Part shown: piece by piece, positions 55,510 through 63,464 of the stretch | Layout: each line of letters begins with the position of its first letter | Numbering within the stretch: the stretch's first letter is position 1 | Assembly (NCBI RefSeq): GCF_947490415.1 | Contig: NZ_CANLGX010000005.1 | Location: forward strand, 62,001 to 126,000 | Source of the DNA: an uncultured Eudoraea sp. | GTDB taxonomy: Bacteria; Bacteroidota; Bacteroidia; Flavobacteriales; Flavobacteriaceae | DNA length: 64,000 nt | Reading direction: 5' to 3' | Program-made: the position numbers and the translations under genes | Notes under the pieces: model-generated | Seen by the model: the letters and a program-made list of their open reading frames with translations, nothing else | Database searches by the model: none | Told to the model about the DNA's origin: nothing

Positions 55510-56682
55510 TCATATCTTATCCAACGCTTGTTCTATATCACCAATGATATCATCAACGTGTTCCAGGCCAACAGAGACTCGCACCATACCATCAGTTATT
55601 CCACATTCCAATCTTTCTTCCACAGATAACTTGCTGTGGGTGGTAGATGCGGGATGCGTAACTATACTTCGAGTATCGCCCAAATTGGCTGATAGAGATA
55701 ATAGGCCAATAGAATCAAAAAATTTCTTTCCTGCATCAATTCCTCCTTTTATCTCGAATGCGACCACACATCCTCCGGCCTTCATCTGTTTTTTGGCAAG
55801 CTTGAATTGAGGGTGGGATTTTAAGAAAGGATATTTGACCCAATTAACACTTTTATTGCCTTCCAAAAATTCGGCAACCTTTAGTGCATTTTCACAATGC
55901 CTGTCTACTCTTACCCCCAAAGTTTCAAGACTTTTAGACAGAACCCATGCATTAAAGGGAGATAATGCAGGGCCTGTTATTCTTGAATACCGGTAAATCT
56001 GATCTATTAGATCTCTTTTACCAACCGTAATACCAGCCAATACCCTACCCTGTCCATCCATGAGTTTTGTGCCCGAATGAATTACCAGATCTGCCCCAAA
56101 TTTTATGGGTTTTTGCAAATAAGGAGTAGCAAAGCAATTATCCACAATCATTATTAGTTTATGTTTTTTTGCAAACCTTCCCAGTGCTTCAAGGTCCAAA
56201 ATATCAACACCCGGATTTGTTGGGGACTCAGCAAAGAGTATTTTGGTTTTTGGTGTAATTAGTTTTTCCAAATTTTCTAATTCCCCAATTTTAAAATAGC
56301 TATGGCTAATATTCCATTTTGGAAAGACCTGAGTGAAAAGGCTGTGGGTTGAACCAAAAATACTTCGTGCTGAAATAATATGATCACCGCTGTTTAACAA
56401 AGCGGCAAAGGTTGAAAAAACAGCCGACATCCCCGAGGAGAATGCAAATCCATCCTCTGCGCCTTCCATTTTACATACTTTTTCTATAAACTCTGATGAA
56501 TTAGGGTTAGAATATCTCGAATAGATATTTCGCTCTTTTTCTTCAGCAAAGGAAGCCCTCATATCTTCACTATCCTCAAAAACAAAACTGGATGTAAGGT
56601 ATATTGGACTTGAATGTTCTAAAAATTTTGAACGTTCTATTTGGGTCCGTATCGCTTCAGTTTCAAACTTTTTTTTATTCAT
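55510..56682 (-). CDS. Trans-sulfuration PLP enzyme, O-succinylhomoserine sulfhydrylase type
   Basis: A 390-residue Cys/Met-metabolism PLP enzyme (fold type I). The PLP lysine is in VIHSGTKLMDGQGRV near residue 205, with the phosphate-binding FAFSSGMSAVFSTFAALL and the C-terminal THPASTTHSKL. It resembles MetZ (sulfhydrylase that makes homocysteine directly from an acylated homoserine and sulfide), but cystathionine gamma-synthase is not excluded. A second family member, MetY, is two genes upstream. The gap to the MetX-AK-HSDH fusion is 33 bp. Confidence 0.9.
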   Translation of the reverse strand: MNKKKFETEAIRTQIERSKFLEHSSPIYLTSSFVFEDSEDMRASFAEEKERNIYSRYSNPNSSEFIEKVCKMEGAEDGFAFSSGMSAVFSTFAALLNSGDHIISARSIFGSTHSLFTQVFPKWNISHSYFKIGELENLEKLITPKTKILFAESPTNPGVDILDLEALGRFAKKHKLIMIVDNCFATPYLQKPIKFGADLVIHSGTKLMDGQGRVLAGITVGKRDLIDQIYRYSRITGPALSPFNAWVLSKSLETLGVRVDRHCENALKVAEFLEGNKSVNWVKYPFLKSHPQFKLAKKQMKAGGCVVAFEIKGGIDAGKKFFDSIGLLSLSANLGDTRSIVTHPASTTHSKLSVEERLECGITDGMVRVSVGLEHVDDIIGDIEQALDKI

Positions 56683-56715
56683 CTTTTTCTATTAGCAGGA
56701 TTATTCAAAAGATTA

Positions 56716-59700
56716 TCATATTTTTTCTGCTATACGTAAAATATCCCCAAAAACCCCTCGAGCAGTTACGGCTGCACCAGCTCCTGCACCTTGAATTACC
56801 AATGGATGTTCGCCATATGACTCCGTATAAATCTCAATAATGGAGTCCGAGCCTTTAACCTGTCCCAAGGCACTTTCCTTAGGCACTGAAACCAGTTTTA
56901 CTTCAAGTTCTCCTTTCTCTTTCTGTAAATCGCCATACAAATCGCCAACATAACGGAGTACATGATTCGGCTCCTGGCTGTCCTTTATTTTACTAAAATA
57001 ATCATCAAGGACTTCAAGTTCATTCAAGAATTCCTGCACATTTCCATTTCGGAGAGATACCGGTATAAGATTTTGGATTGAAATATCATCAAATTCATTT
57101 TCGAGTTCCAGTTCGCGAGCTAATATCAGCAATTTTCTGCCCACATCGTTACCAGATAAATCCTCTCTTGGATCGGGTTCTGTATATCCATTTGAAATAG
57201 CGGTTTTTAAAACCGCAGAAAAAGAAATGTCTTTTTCGGAAAAAGTATTAAAAATATAACTCAAAGACCCAGAAAAAACACCTTTAATCCGTGTAATATT
57301 TTCGCCGGATAAATGCAAAAGCTTTATAGTATCTATTAATGGTAAGCCGGCACCTACATTAGTTTCATATAGGTATTGTTTCTGTTTTTTTGCCAACTCA
57401 TCCCTAATCAATCTGTAGTAGTCAAATCCCAGGGTATTAGCTATCTTATTTGAGGACACCAGATCAAAGCCATTTTCAATAAAATCAAAATAATTGGCCA
57501 CAAAATCCTGACTTGCAGTATTATCTATGGCAATTAGGTTTTCAAGATGATGTATTTTGGCATACTCAAAAATATGTTCAACAGTATAAGGAATGCCCTT
57601 TTCATTAATATCTTCCTCCCATTTTTTAGAAATACCGTCTTTGTTTAAGAGTAATTTTTTCGAATTAGCTAAGGCAAATACATTAAGATTAATGCCTTTT
57701 CTTTCCTCAATCCCCTTCCTCGAAGCTAAAATCTGATCTACCAAAGTGCCCCCTACATTCCCATGTCCAAATATAGCCAGATTCACTTTTTTGCTAATTC
57801 CAAAAATTTGTCCATGCATTACGTTCAGCGCTTTGTGAAGGTCTGTTTTTTTAACCACCAAGCTTACATTCTTACCTGAAATCGTATTATTAAACAATAA
57901 AGGAACTATTTGATTCTTGATTAGGGCATTATAAGGTTTATGAAAAGTGCTAAGGTCCTGCCCCACTATAGAGATGACTGATACTTCGCTTACAATAGTT
58001 ATTGTATTAATATCACGTGATTGAAAATCGCTCTCAAACTCCATTTCCAAAGCCCTTTTTGCCAAATGTGCCTTTTCCGAATTAACTACCAATCCAATTC
58101 CTCTCTCAGAAGAACCCTGGGAGATGATACTTACGCTTATATTATTTTGGCTTAGGGTCCTGAAAATACGGGCATCAATTCCCACTTTCCCTAACAATCC
58201 TCTCCCCTCGAGGTTAATTAAAGCTTCATTTTCAATAACAGATAATGATTTTATTCCTTCTTTACTAGATTTAGCACTGATAAGTGTACCTTCATTTTCA
58301 TTATTAAAAGTATTGAGTACCCTAAGTGGGATATTCTTTTCGATTAGGGGAATAATAGTCTTTGCGTGTAAAATGGTTGCCCCAAAATTTGCAAGTTCAT
58401 TCGCCTCACTATATGACAATTGATCTATTCTTTGTGCTTCAGAAACAAATTCCGGGTTTGCTGTGAAAATACCATCTACATGAGTATAATTTTCCAATTC
58501 TTCCGCGTCCAAAAAGTTTGCAATAAGAGAAGCCGTATAATTACTGCCATTACGCCCAAGAGTTGTTGTTTCATCTGTCTCAGTAGAAGCTATAAAACCT
58601 GTTATCAATGGTACCTCATCTGGTTTTAAATTCGAAAATTCATGAATTACATTTTCCCTGGATACATCTTCCAGCAATTTGGCATCTCCGTAAGAATCAT
58701 CTGTTTTTATGAGTCGGCGACTATCAAGTAATTTTGCTTTGATTCCTTCTCCAATAAGCAATTTTGTGATCAACTTACCCGATATTAGCTCACCATAAGC
58801 CAAAACCTGGTCTTTTATTTTAGCACTATAATCTCCAAGCAAAGTAACTCCTTCAAATAATTTCACCAATTCCTGAAATTCCTCTGAAAGATTTATATTT
58901 TTAAAAGTATGTTTCTGATATCTTTCAAAATTTTCAAAATCTTCCCGATAATCTAATCCCTTTGCGGCTTTATTTAATATAGCTTCCAATTGATCTGTGG
59001 CCTTTTCACGAGCTGATAAAACCACTGCAATATTTTCTCCATTTTTGACTTTATTGGTTATAATTTCCAATACCCTTCCCAAGCCTTCTCCATTGGAAAG
59101 TGACTTCCCGCCAAACTTCAAAATTTTTATTCTCGCAGATTTTCCATTAGCATCAAAAACTCCTTTGAGCAATTGCTGCATTTGTTCAAATTCAATCAAA
59201 AATGCATCATGACCATGCAACGATTGAATTTCACCATAAGTTACATTACTTTTAGCCTGAGCCAACTGTTTAAAGGTATCCTTATTCTCATTTGCTGTAA
59301 AAAAAAGATCAGAATCTACCCCTATAATATGAATATTGGTTTTACTGTTTTGAAGATTGATAAATGCATCTTCTCCTTCTCTTGTGATATCAATCGTTTT
59401 TAATAATTGATTGGCTAATTTGTAAGCTGAAAGTTGAAACCTTTCATTCAATTTTTTTCCATGATGCGTTAGCCAGCTTTCCACATTAAAAACCTGTAAT
59501 TCCTCATTCGTGCTTCTTTGAAACCTTGCTTTAAAAGACTGGGGAGTTCTGTAACACAACATAGCATGCATCCTGGCATCATGGACAGGCTGCCTGGAAT
59601 TTACAAGAAATTGTTCCTGAATCTGACAATTCGCAATGAGCCAATCTGTTGACTTCCAATCAGCAGCCACAGGGATCAAATGTTCCGTTAGCAATGGATT

Positions 59701-60120
59701 TAGCGCTGCCATTTCCCAGGCAATTCCGCCTCCTAATGAACCACCAATAAGCGCATAAACACGATCTATATTGAGCTCTTTCAATCCTTGAAGAAATATT
59801 CTGGCAATATCACCAGCCACAAAATCTTTATAATTGTCAACAACAAATCCATCATAACCGTTACCGGGGATGTTGAAGGCCAGCACGGTATATTTGTTTG
59901 TGTCAATACATTTACCATCTCCAATTAATGAAGCCCACCACCCATCTTGCCCTGCAACATTTGAATTTCCCGTAAGGGCATGATTTACTACTACAATGGG
60001 TGCAGAGTGCAACTTTTTGCCAAACAGTTGATAAGACAACTCCATATCTTGCACAACGCCGCTATACGTTTTATACTGAGGGATTTCTATTTTTTTAAGT
60101 GTTGTATTCAGGTCTTTCAT
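56716..60120 (-). CDS. thrA: Triple fusion: homoserine acyltransferase-like, aspartokinase, homoserine dehydrogenase
   Basis: A 1134-residue protein in three parts. Residues 1-325 form an alpha/beta hydrolase of the homoserine O-acetyltransferase (MetX) family, with nucleophile Ser128 in GGSLGG, acid candidate Asp271 and His304 in HGHDAFL, so the triad looks intact. Residues 332-770 form an aspartokinase (KILKFGGKSL at 332-341) with ACT regulatory repeats from about 626. Residues 779-1134 form homoserine dehydrogenase (NAD motif GHGNVGG at 785-791). It covers the first and third steps from aspartate to homoserine plus the methionine-branch acylation on one chain. Databases usually name only the kinase/dehydrogenase part. 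Confidence 0.95.
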   Translation of the reverse strand: MKDLNTTLKKIEIPQYKTYSGVVQDMELSYQLFGKKLHSAPIVVVNHALTGNSNVAGQDGWWASLIGDGKCIDTNKYTVLAFNIPGNGYDGFVVDNYKDFVAGDIARIFLQGLKELNIDRVYALIGGSLGGGIAWEMAALNPLLTEHLIPVAADWKSTDWLIANCQIQEQFLVNSRQPVHDARMHAMLCYRTPQSFKARFQRSTNEELQVFNVESWLTHHGKKLNERFQLSAYKLANQLLKTIDITREGEDAFINLQNSKTNIHIIGVDSDLFFTANENKDTFKQLAQAKSNVTYGEIQSLHGHDAFLIEFEQMQQLLKGVFDANGKSARIKILKFGGKSLSNGEGLGRVLEIITNKVKNGENIAVVLSAREKATDQLEAILNKAAKGLDYREDFENFERYQKHTFKNINLSEEFQELVKLFEGVTLLGDYSAKIKDQVLAYGELISGKLITKLLIGEGIKAKLLDSRRLIKTDDSYGDAKLLEDVSRENVIHEFSNLKPDEVPLITGFIASTETDETTTLGRNGSNYTASLIANFLDAEELENYTHVDGIFTANPEFVSEAQRIDQLSYSEANELANFGATILHAKTIIPLIEKNIPLRVLNTFNNENEGTLISAKSSKEGIKSLSVIENEALINLEGRGLLGKVGIDARIFRTLSQNNISVSIISQGSSERGIGLVVNSEKAHLAKRALEMEFESDFQSRDINTITIVSEVSVISIVGQDLSTFHKPYNALIKNQIVPLLFNNTISGKNVSLVVKKTDLHKALNVMHGQIFGISKKVNLAIFGHGNVGGTLVDQILASRKGIEERKGINLNVFALANSKKLLLNKDGISKKWEEDINEKGIPYTVEHIFEYAKIHHLENLIAIDNTASQDFVANYFDFIENGFDLVSSNKIANTLGFDYYRLIRDELAKKQKQYLYETNVGAGLPLIDTIKLLHLSGENITRIKGVFSGSLSYIFNTFSEKDISFSAVLKTAISNGYTEPDPREDLSGNDVGRKLLILARELELENEFDDISIQNLIPVSLRNGNVQEFLNELEVLDDYFSKIKDSQEPNHVLRYVGDLYGDLQKEKGELEVKLVSVPKESALGQVKGSDSIIEIYTESYGEHPLVIQGAGAGAAVTARGVFGDILRIAEKI

Positions 60121-60207
60121 GCAAGTGATGTCAATTAAAGCTGAGTAGATGTGCTTCTTATTAGAGCTAAATTCTCGACTCAGCTTATATCAGTATTGTT
60201 TTGATAA

Positions 60208-61500
60208 CTATGCCAGAACAGATTTATCAATTGTTGCAAAAGCCTGTTTAAGGTCGGCTTTAAGATCATCCAGATTTTCCAATCCTACAGATAAACGTAT
60301 TAAATCCTTAGTGACTCCCGTTGCTTCCTGTGCAGCATCATCTAATTGTTGATGGGTAGTACTAGCCGGGTGAATTATTAAAGATTTAGTATCTCCTATA
60401 TTAGCCAATAAGGAAAAAATTTGGGTTCCGTCAGCTATTTTCTTTGCAGAATCAAATCCCCCTTTAACACCAAATGTTATTAATCCACTTTTCCCTTTTG
60501 GCAAATATGCCTCTGCCTCAGCAAAATATTTACTGCTTTTTAGGCCTGGATAATTTACCCATGTTACTTCATCCCTACCTTCAAGCCATTCGGCCAATTC
60601 AAGGGCATTTTCACTATGTTTTTTCATACGTATCTCAAGAGTTTCAAGCCCTTGGATTATTTGAAAGGCATTAAATGGACTCAGGCAAGCGCCGTGATCC
60701 CTTAAGCCTTCTATCCGCACCTTGGCAATAAATGCAGCGGGCCCTAAGGCATCGTGATATACTAAACCGTGATATCCTGCCGAAGGTTCTGTAAATTCAG
60801 GAAATTTCCCGTTTGCCCAATCAAAGGTTCCGGCATCTATTACGGCACCACCAAGTGCTGTGCCATTGCCATTAATATATTTGGTAAGAGAATGAATTAC
60901 AATATTCGCTCCATGCTCAATCGGATTTAACAAGGCAGGTGTTGCCACTGTGTTATCAACAATAAAAGGAATTTTGGCAGCCTTTGCTTCTGCTGAAATA
61001 GCTTTTAAGTCGAGAACATCCAGCTTTGGGTTCCCCAGTGACTCTACAAAAATTGCTCGCGTATTCTCCTTTACGGCTTTCCCAAAATTAGAGGGATCTG
61101 AAGGGTCAACAAATGTTGTGGTAATCCCAAACCGGGGAAGGGTAACACTCAGCAAATTATAAGTCCCCCCATATAGGCTATTGGAAGCCACAATATGATC
61201 TCCTGACTTCAACAGAACTAAAAGAGCCGTATTAATAGCTCCTGTTCCCGATGAAGTAACCACTGAAGCAATACCTCCTTCCAGTGCAGCAAGCCTTTGT
61301 TCTAAAATATCATTCGTAGGATTATTAATCCGACTGTAAATATTACCAAACTCCGCTAAAGAAAATAAATTAGCCGCGTGTTCAGAATCGTTAAAAACAT
61401 AGGCAGTACTTTGATAAATTGGCACTGCCCGGGTACCGCTCGTTAAAGTTGTGTCATGTCCTGCATGCAATGCATTGGTAGAAAATTTGTGTTCACTCAT
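60208..61500 (-). CDS. metY: O-acetylhomoserine sulfhydrylase MetY
   Basis: A 430-residue PLP enzyme that makes homocysteine from O-acetylhomoserine and sulfide. The PLP lysine is in IHSLTKYINGNGTALGG near residue 206, with VVTSSGTGAINTALLVLLKSGDHI (in part) binding the phosphate. The length of about 430 and the GYHGLVYHDALGPAAFIAKVR insert are typical of MetY and distinguish it from shorter cystathionine gamma-synthases. It is the first gene behind a SAM-I riboswitch and is followed 87 bp later by the MetX-AK-HSDH fusion, which would supply its substrate. Confidence 0.95.
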   Translation of the reverse strand: MSEHKFSTNALHAGHDTTLTSGTRAVPIYQSTAYVFNDSEHAANLFSLAEFGNIYSRINNPTNDILEQRLAALEGGIASVVTSSGTGAINTALLVLLKSGDHIVASNSLYGGTYNLLSVTLPRFGITTTFVDPSDPSNFGKAVKENTRAIFVESLGNPKLDVLDLKAISAEAKAAKIPFIVDNTVATPALLNPIEHGANIVIHSLTKYINGNGTALGGAVIDAGTFDWANGKFPEFTEPSAGYHGLVYHDALGPAAFIAKVRIEGLRDHGACLSPFNAFQIIQGLETLEIRMKKHSENALELAEWLEGRDEVTWVNYPGLKSSKYFAEAEAYLPKGKSGLITFGVKGGFDSAKKIADGTQIFSLLANIGDTKSLIIHPASTTHQQLDDAAQEATGVTKDLIRLSVGLENLDDLKADLKQAFATIDKSVLA

Positions 61501-61659
61501 GATGTTTGTTTCTATGTATTCAATATGAATACTGGTTCTTAATACAAATTGTTTTCAAAACGATCTTTATATCGTCCTTAAATATAAAATTCAGCACAAT
61601 CCAAGCCTAAGAGCTACACCGAGCAAATGGGAAATATTAAAATGTTATTAAGAAAGAGA

Positions 61660-61676
61660 AATTACCTCAGGTAATT
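61660..61676 (-). terminator. Hairpin in the expression platform of the metY riboswitch
   Basis: AATTACC-TGA-GGTAATT on the minus strand forms a 7-bp stem just after the aptamer P1. The following tract TTCTCTTTCTT is pyrimidine-rich but not a clean U run, so terminator strength is uncertain. The remaining 150 bp to the metY start contain nothing else I recognise. Confidence 0.55.
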
Positions 61677-61683
61677 CTTTTTT

Positions 61684-61791
61684 GTTATCTGTCACAATTT
61701 TTATGTGATAGAATTTAGCACCTTCTTCGCTTTGGACACAAAGGGTTGCTAAGGCTTCAAAGGGTCTATTCCCTCCACCTTTCTTGATAAC
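61684..61791 (-). ncRNA. SAM-I (S-box) riboswitch upstream of metY
   Basis: On the minus strand: P1 5' GTTATC (61791-61786), AAGAAAGGTGGAGGGAATAG, ACCC, TTTGAAGCC, TTAGCAACCC, GAAGGTGCTAAATTC, a P4 hairpin TCACA...TGTGA, and P1 3' GATAAC (61689-61684). These are the conserved S-box blocks in order. It should repress metY and probably the downstream MetX-AK-HSDH fusion and metZ when SAM is abundant. It shares long identical stretches with the metH riboswitch. Confidence 0.95.
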
Positions 61792-61821
61792 TTTTCAACA
61801 AATGATTGAACTTAGTAAAAG

Positions 61822-61829
61822 CAAATATA
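61822..61829 (-). promoter_or_regulatory. -7 box of the metY promoter
   Basis: TATATTTG on the minus strand is an exact TAnnTTTG match. Transcription would start roughly 25 nt before the SAM-I aptamer. No strong -33 TTG is present. Confidence 0.6.
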
Positions 61830-61869
61830 GGTATGGAAAAACTGAAATTCCTATTATTTGTACAAAAAA

Positions 61870-63126
61870 TTACAAATTAAAGGCCAATTTTACCTTATCT
61901 ACCATATTTAATTTTTCCCATGTGAATAACTCTACCGTTTTTTCAACCCTACCGTTATATGGGGATTCAAATACTTTTGACACCATTCTTGGTTCCTTCC
62001 CAAAGTGTCCATAGGCGGCCGTTTCCAGGTAAATGGGATTTCTTAATTTAAGTCGTTCTTCTATTTCAAAAGGCCTCATTTTAAATAGTTCTGCAACTTT
62101 CTGGGCTATTTCACCATCGCTCAAAGCCACTTTTGAGGTTCCGTAAGTATCTACAAAAATCGAAGTCGGCTCGGCCAATCCAATAGCATAACTTACCTGT
62201 ACCAGTATTTCATCGGCAACACCTGCTGCAACCAAATTTTTTGCTGCATGTCTCGCGGCATAAGCGGCGCTGCGGTCTACTTTACTAGGATCCTTTCCGC
62301 TGAAAGCACCTCCCCCGTGAGCTCCTTTACCTCCATAAGTATCAACAATAATTTTTCTTCCGGTCAAACCGGTATCCCCATGAGGCCCACCAATCACAAA
62401 TTTACCGGTAGGATTGATATGGTAGGTAATCTTATCGTTAAACATGCTCTGGGTGTTCGGCGGTAACTTTGCTTTAACTCTTGGTATTAAAACAGTAACA
62501 AGGTCTTGTTTTATTTTTGATAGCATTATCTCATCATCCTTATCAAACTCATCGTGCTGGGTTGATATTACGATTGTATCAATTCTAACAGGGATATTAT
62601 CATCCGAATACTCAATAGTAACCTGCGCTTTTGAATCAGGTCTTAAATAAGTTAGCTCTTTATGTTCTTTTCTTAACAGGGATAATTCCTTAAGTATTCG
62701 ATGTGAAATATCTAATGCCATTGGCATATAATTTTCACTTTCGTTAGTCGCATAACCAAACATCATACCCTGGTCACCGGCACCCTGTTCTTCTTTTTTT
62801 TCGCGATCTACTCCCTGATTTATATCCTTAGACTGTTCGTGTATCAATGAGATGACTCCACATGAATCTCCACTGAACTGATATTCCCCATTGGTATATC
62901 CAATTGTATTAATAACATCTCTTGCAATTTGTTGTAAATCTACATAAGTATGACTCTTTACTTCACCAGCTAATATAACCTGACCCGTAGTTACCAAGGT
63001 TTCACAAGCGACCTTACTTTCTGGATCAAAGGCTAAAAAGTTATCTAATAAAGCATCACTAATCTGATCTGCAATCTTATCCGGATGTCCTTCACTTACA
63101 GATTCCGAAGTAAACAAATAGGCCAT
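61870..63126 (-). CDS. metK: S-adenosylmethionine synthetase MetK
   Basis: A 418-residue enzyme that makes SAM from methionine and ATP. SEGHPDKIADQISDALLD is at residues 12-29, GAGDQGMMFGYAT near 117 and GGGAFSGKDPSKVDRSAAY (the P-loop-like and potassium-site region) near 275. The length is standard for Bacteroidetes (slightly above E. coli 384). Upstream lies a SAM-II-type riboswitch, giving product feedback on expression. It is followed by the metY promoter without a visible terminator. Confidence 0.98.
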   Translation of the reverse strand: MAYLFTSESVSEGHPDKIADQISDALLDNFLAFDPESKVACETLVTTGQVILAGEVKSHTYVDLQQIARDVINTIGYTNGEYQFSGDSCGVISLIHEQSKDINQGVDREKKEEQGAGDQGMMFGYATNESENYMPMALDISHRILKELSLLRKEHKELTYLRPDSKAQVTIEYSDDNIPVRIDTIVISTQHDEFDKDDEIMLSKIKQDLVTVLIPRVKAKLPPNTQSMFNDKITYHINPTGKFVIGGPHGDTGLTGRKIIVDTYGGKGAHGGGAFSGKDPSKVDRSAAYAARHAAKNLVAAGVADEILVQVSYAIGLAEPTSIFVDTYGTSKVALSDGEIAQKVAELFKMRPFEIEERLKLRNPIYLETAAYGHFGKEPRMVSKVFESPYNGRVEKTVELFTWEKLNMVDKVKLAFNL

Positions 63127-63204
63127 AAATTTTACTTTTTAAAAATTAAAACTGATTTGACGGATGCTCGAAAAGAAGTTTACAAGACAACTTGATCTGT
63201 AGAA

Positions 63205-63305
63205 ACTGCTTTAGCATTTTTTCTTTTGCAGAACCTGAATAATAATTTTAAACTAAAATTGGGTTCTGTATAAGAGGTTGCAATCAGTCAAATCCCTCCT
63301 CTTAT
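63205..63305 (-). ncRNA. SAM-II-type pseudoknot riboswitch upstream of metK
   Basis: On the minus strand: P1 ATAAGAGG (63305-63298) with CCTCTTAT (63277-63270), loop AGGGATTTGACTGATTGCAA containing the conserved GATTTG and TTGCA blocks, and a downstream strand AATGCTAAAGCAGT (63205-63218) that pairs back (ACTG with CAGT, GCA with TGC) and carries the conserved GCTAAA. This is the SAM-II H-type pseudoknot. Unlike the compact proteobacterial form, a separate hairpin (CAGAACC...GGTTCTG, 63229-63268) is inserted between P1 and the P2 3' strand. SAM-V shares the same core and is an alternative class name. Confidence 0.85.
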
Positions 63306-63315
63306 TTAATGTTAA

Positions 63316-63323
63316 CAAAAGTA
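63316..63323 (-). promoter_or_regulatory. -7 box of the metK promoter
   Basis: TACTTTTG on the minus strand matches TAnnTTTG, 10 nt upstream of the riboswitch P1. The predicted transcript would begin almost at the aptamer. No clear -33 TTG is visible. Confidence 0.55.
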
Positions 63324-63464
63324 CATAATTTCTGTTGAAATAAAAATTATGATAAAATATAATTATCTCCGGTATTTCAACAACTATTTTTTCTCATCAA
63401 GGTTATACTTTGTATATTGTGTTGCTCTTAAATTTAAGACACCAACCATAAATTCAAATACTAT

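Noticed and set aside
61784-62014. A small plus-strand open frame across the metY promoter and the metK 3' end
   Set aside because: It overlaps the SAM-I aptamer and the antisense of metK and has no features of its own.
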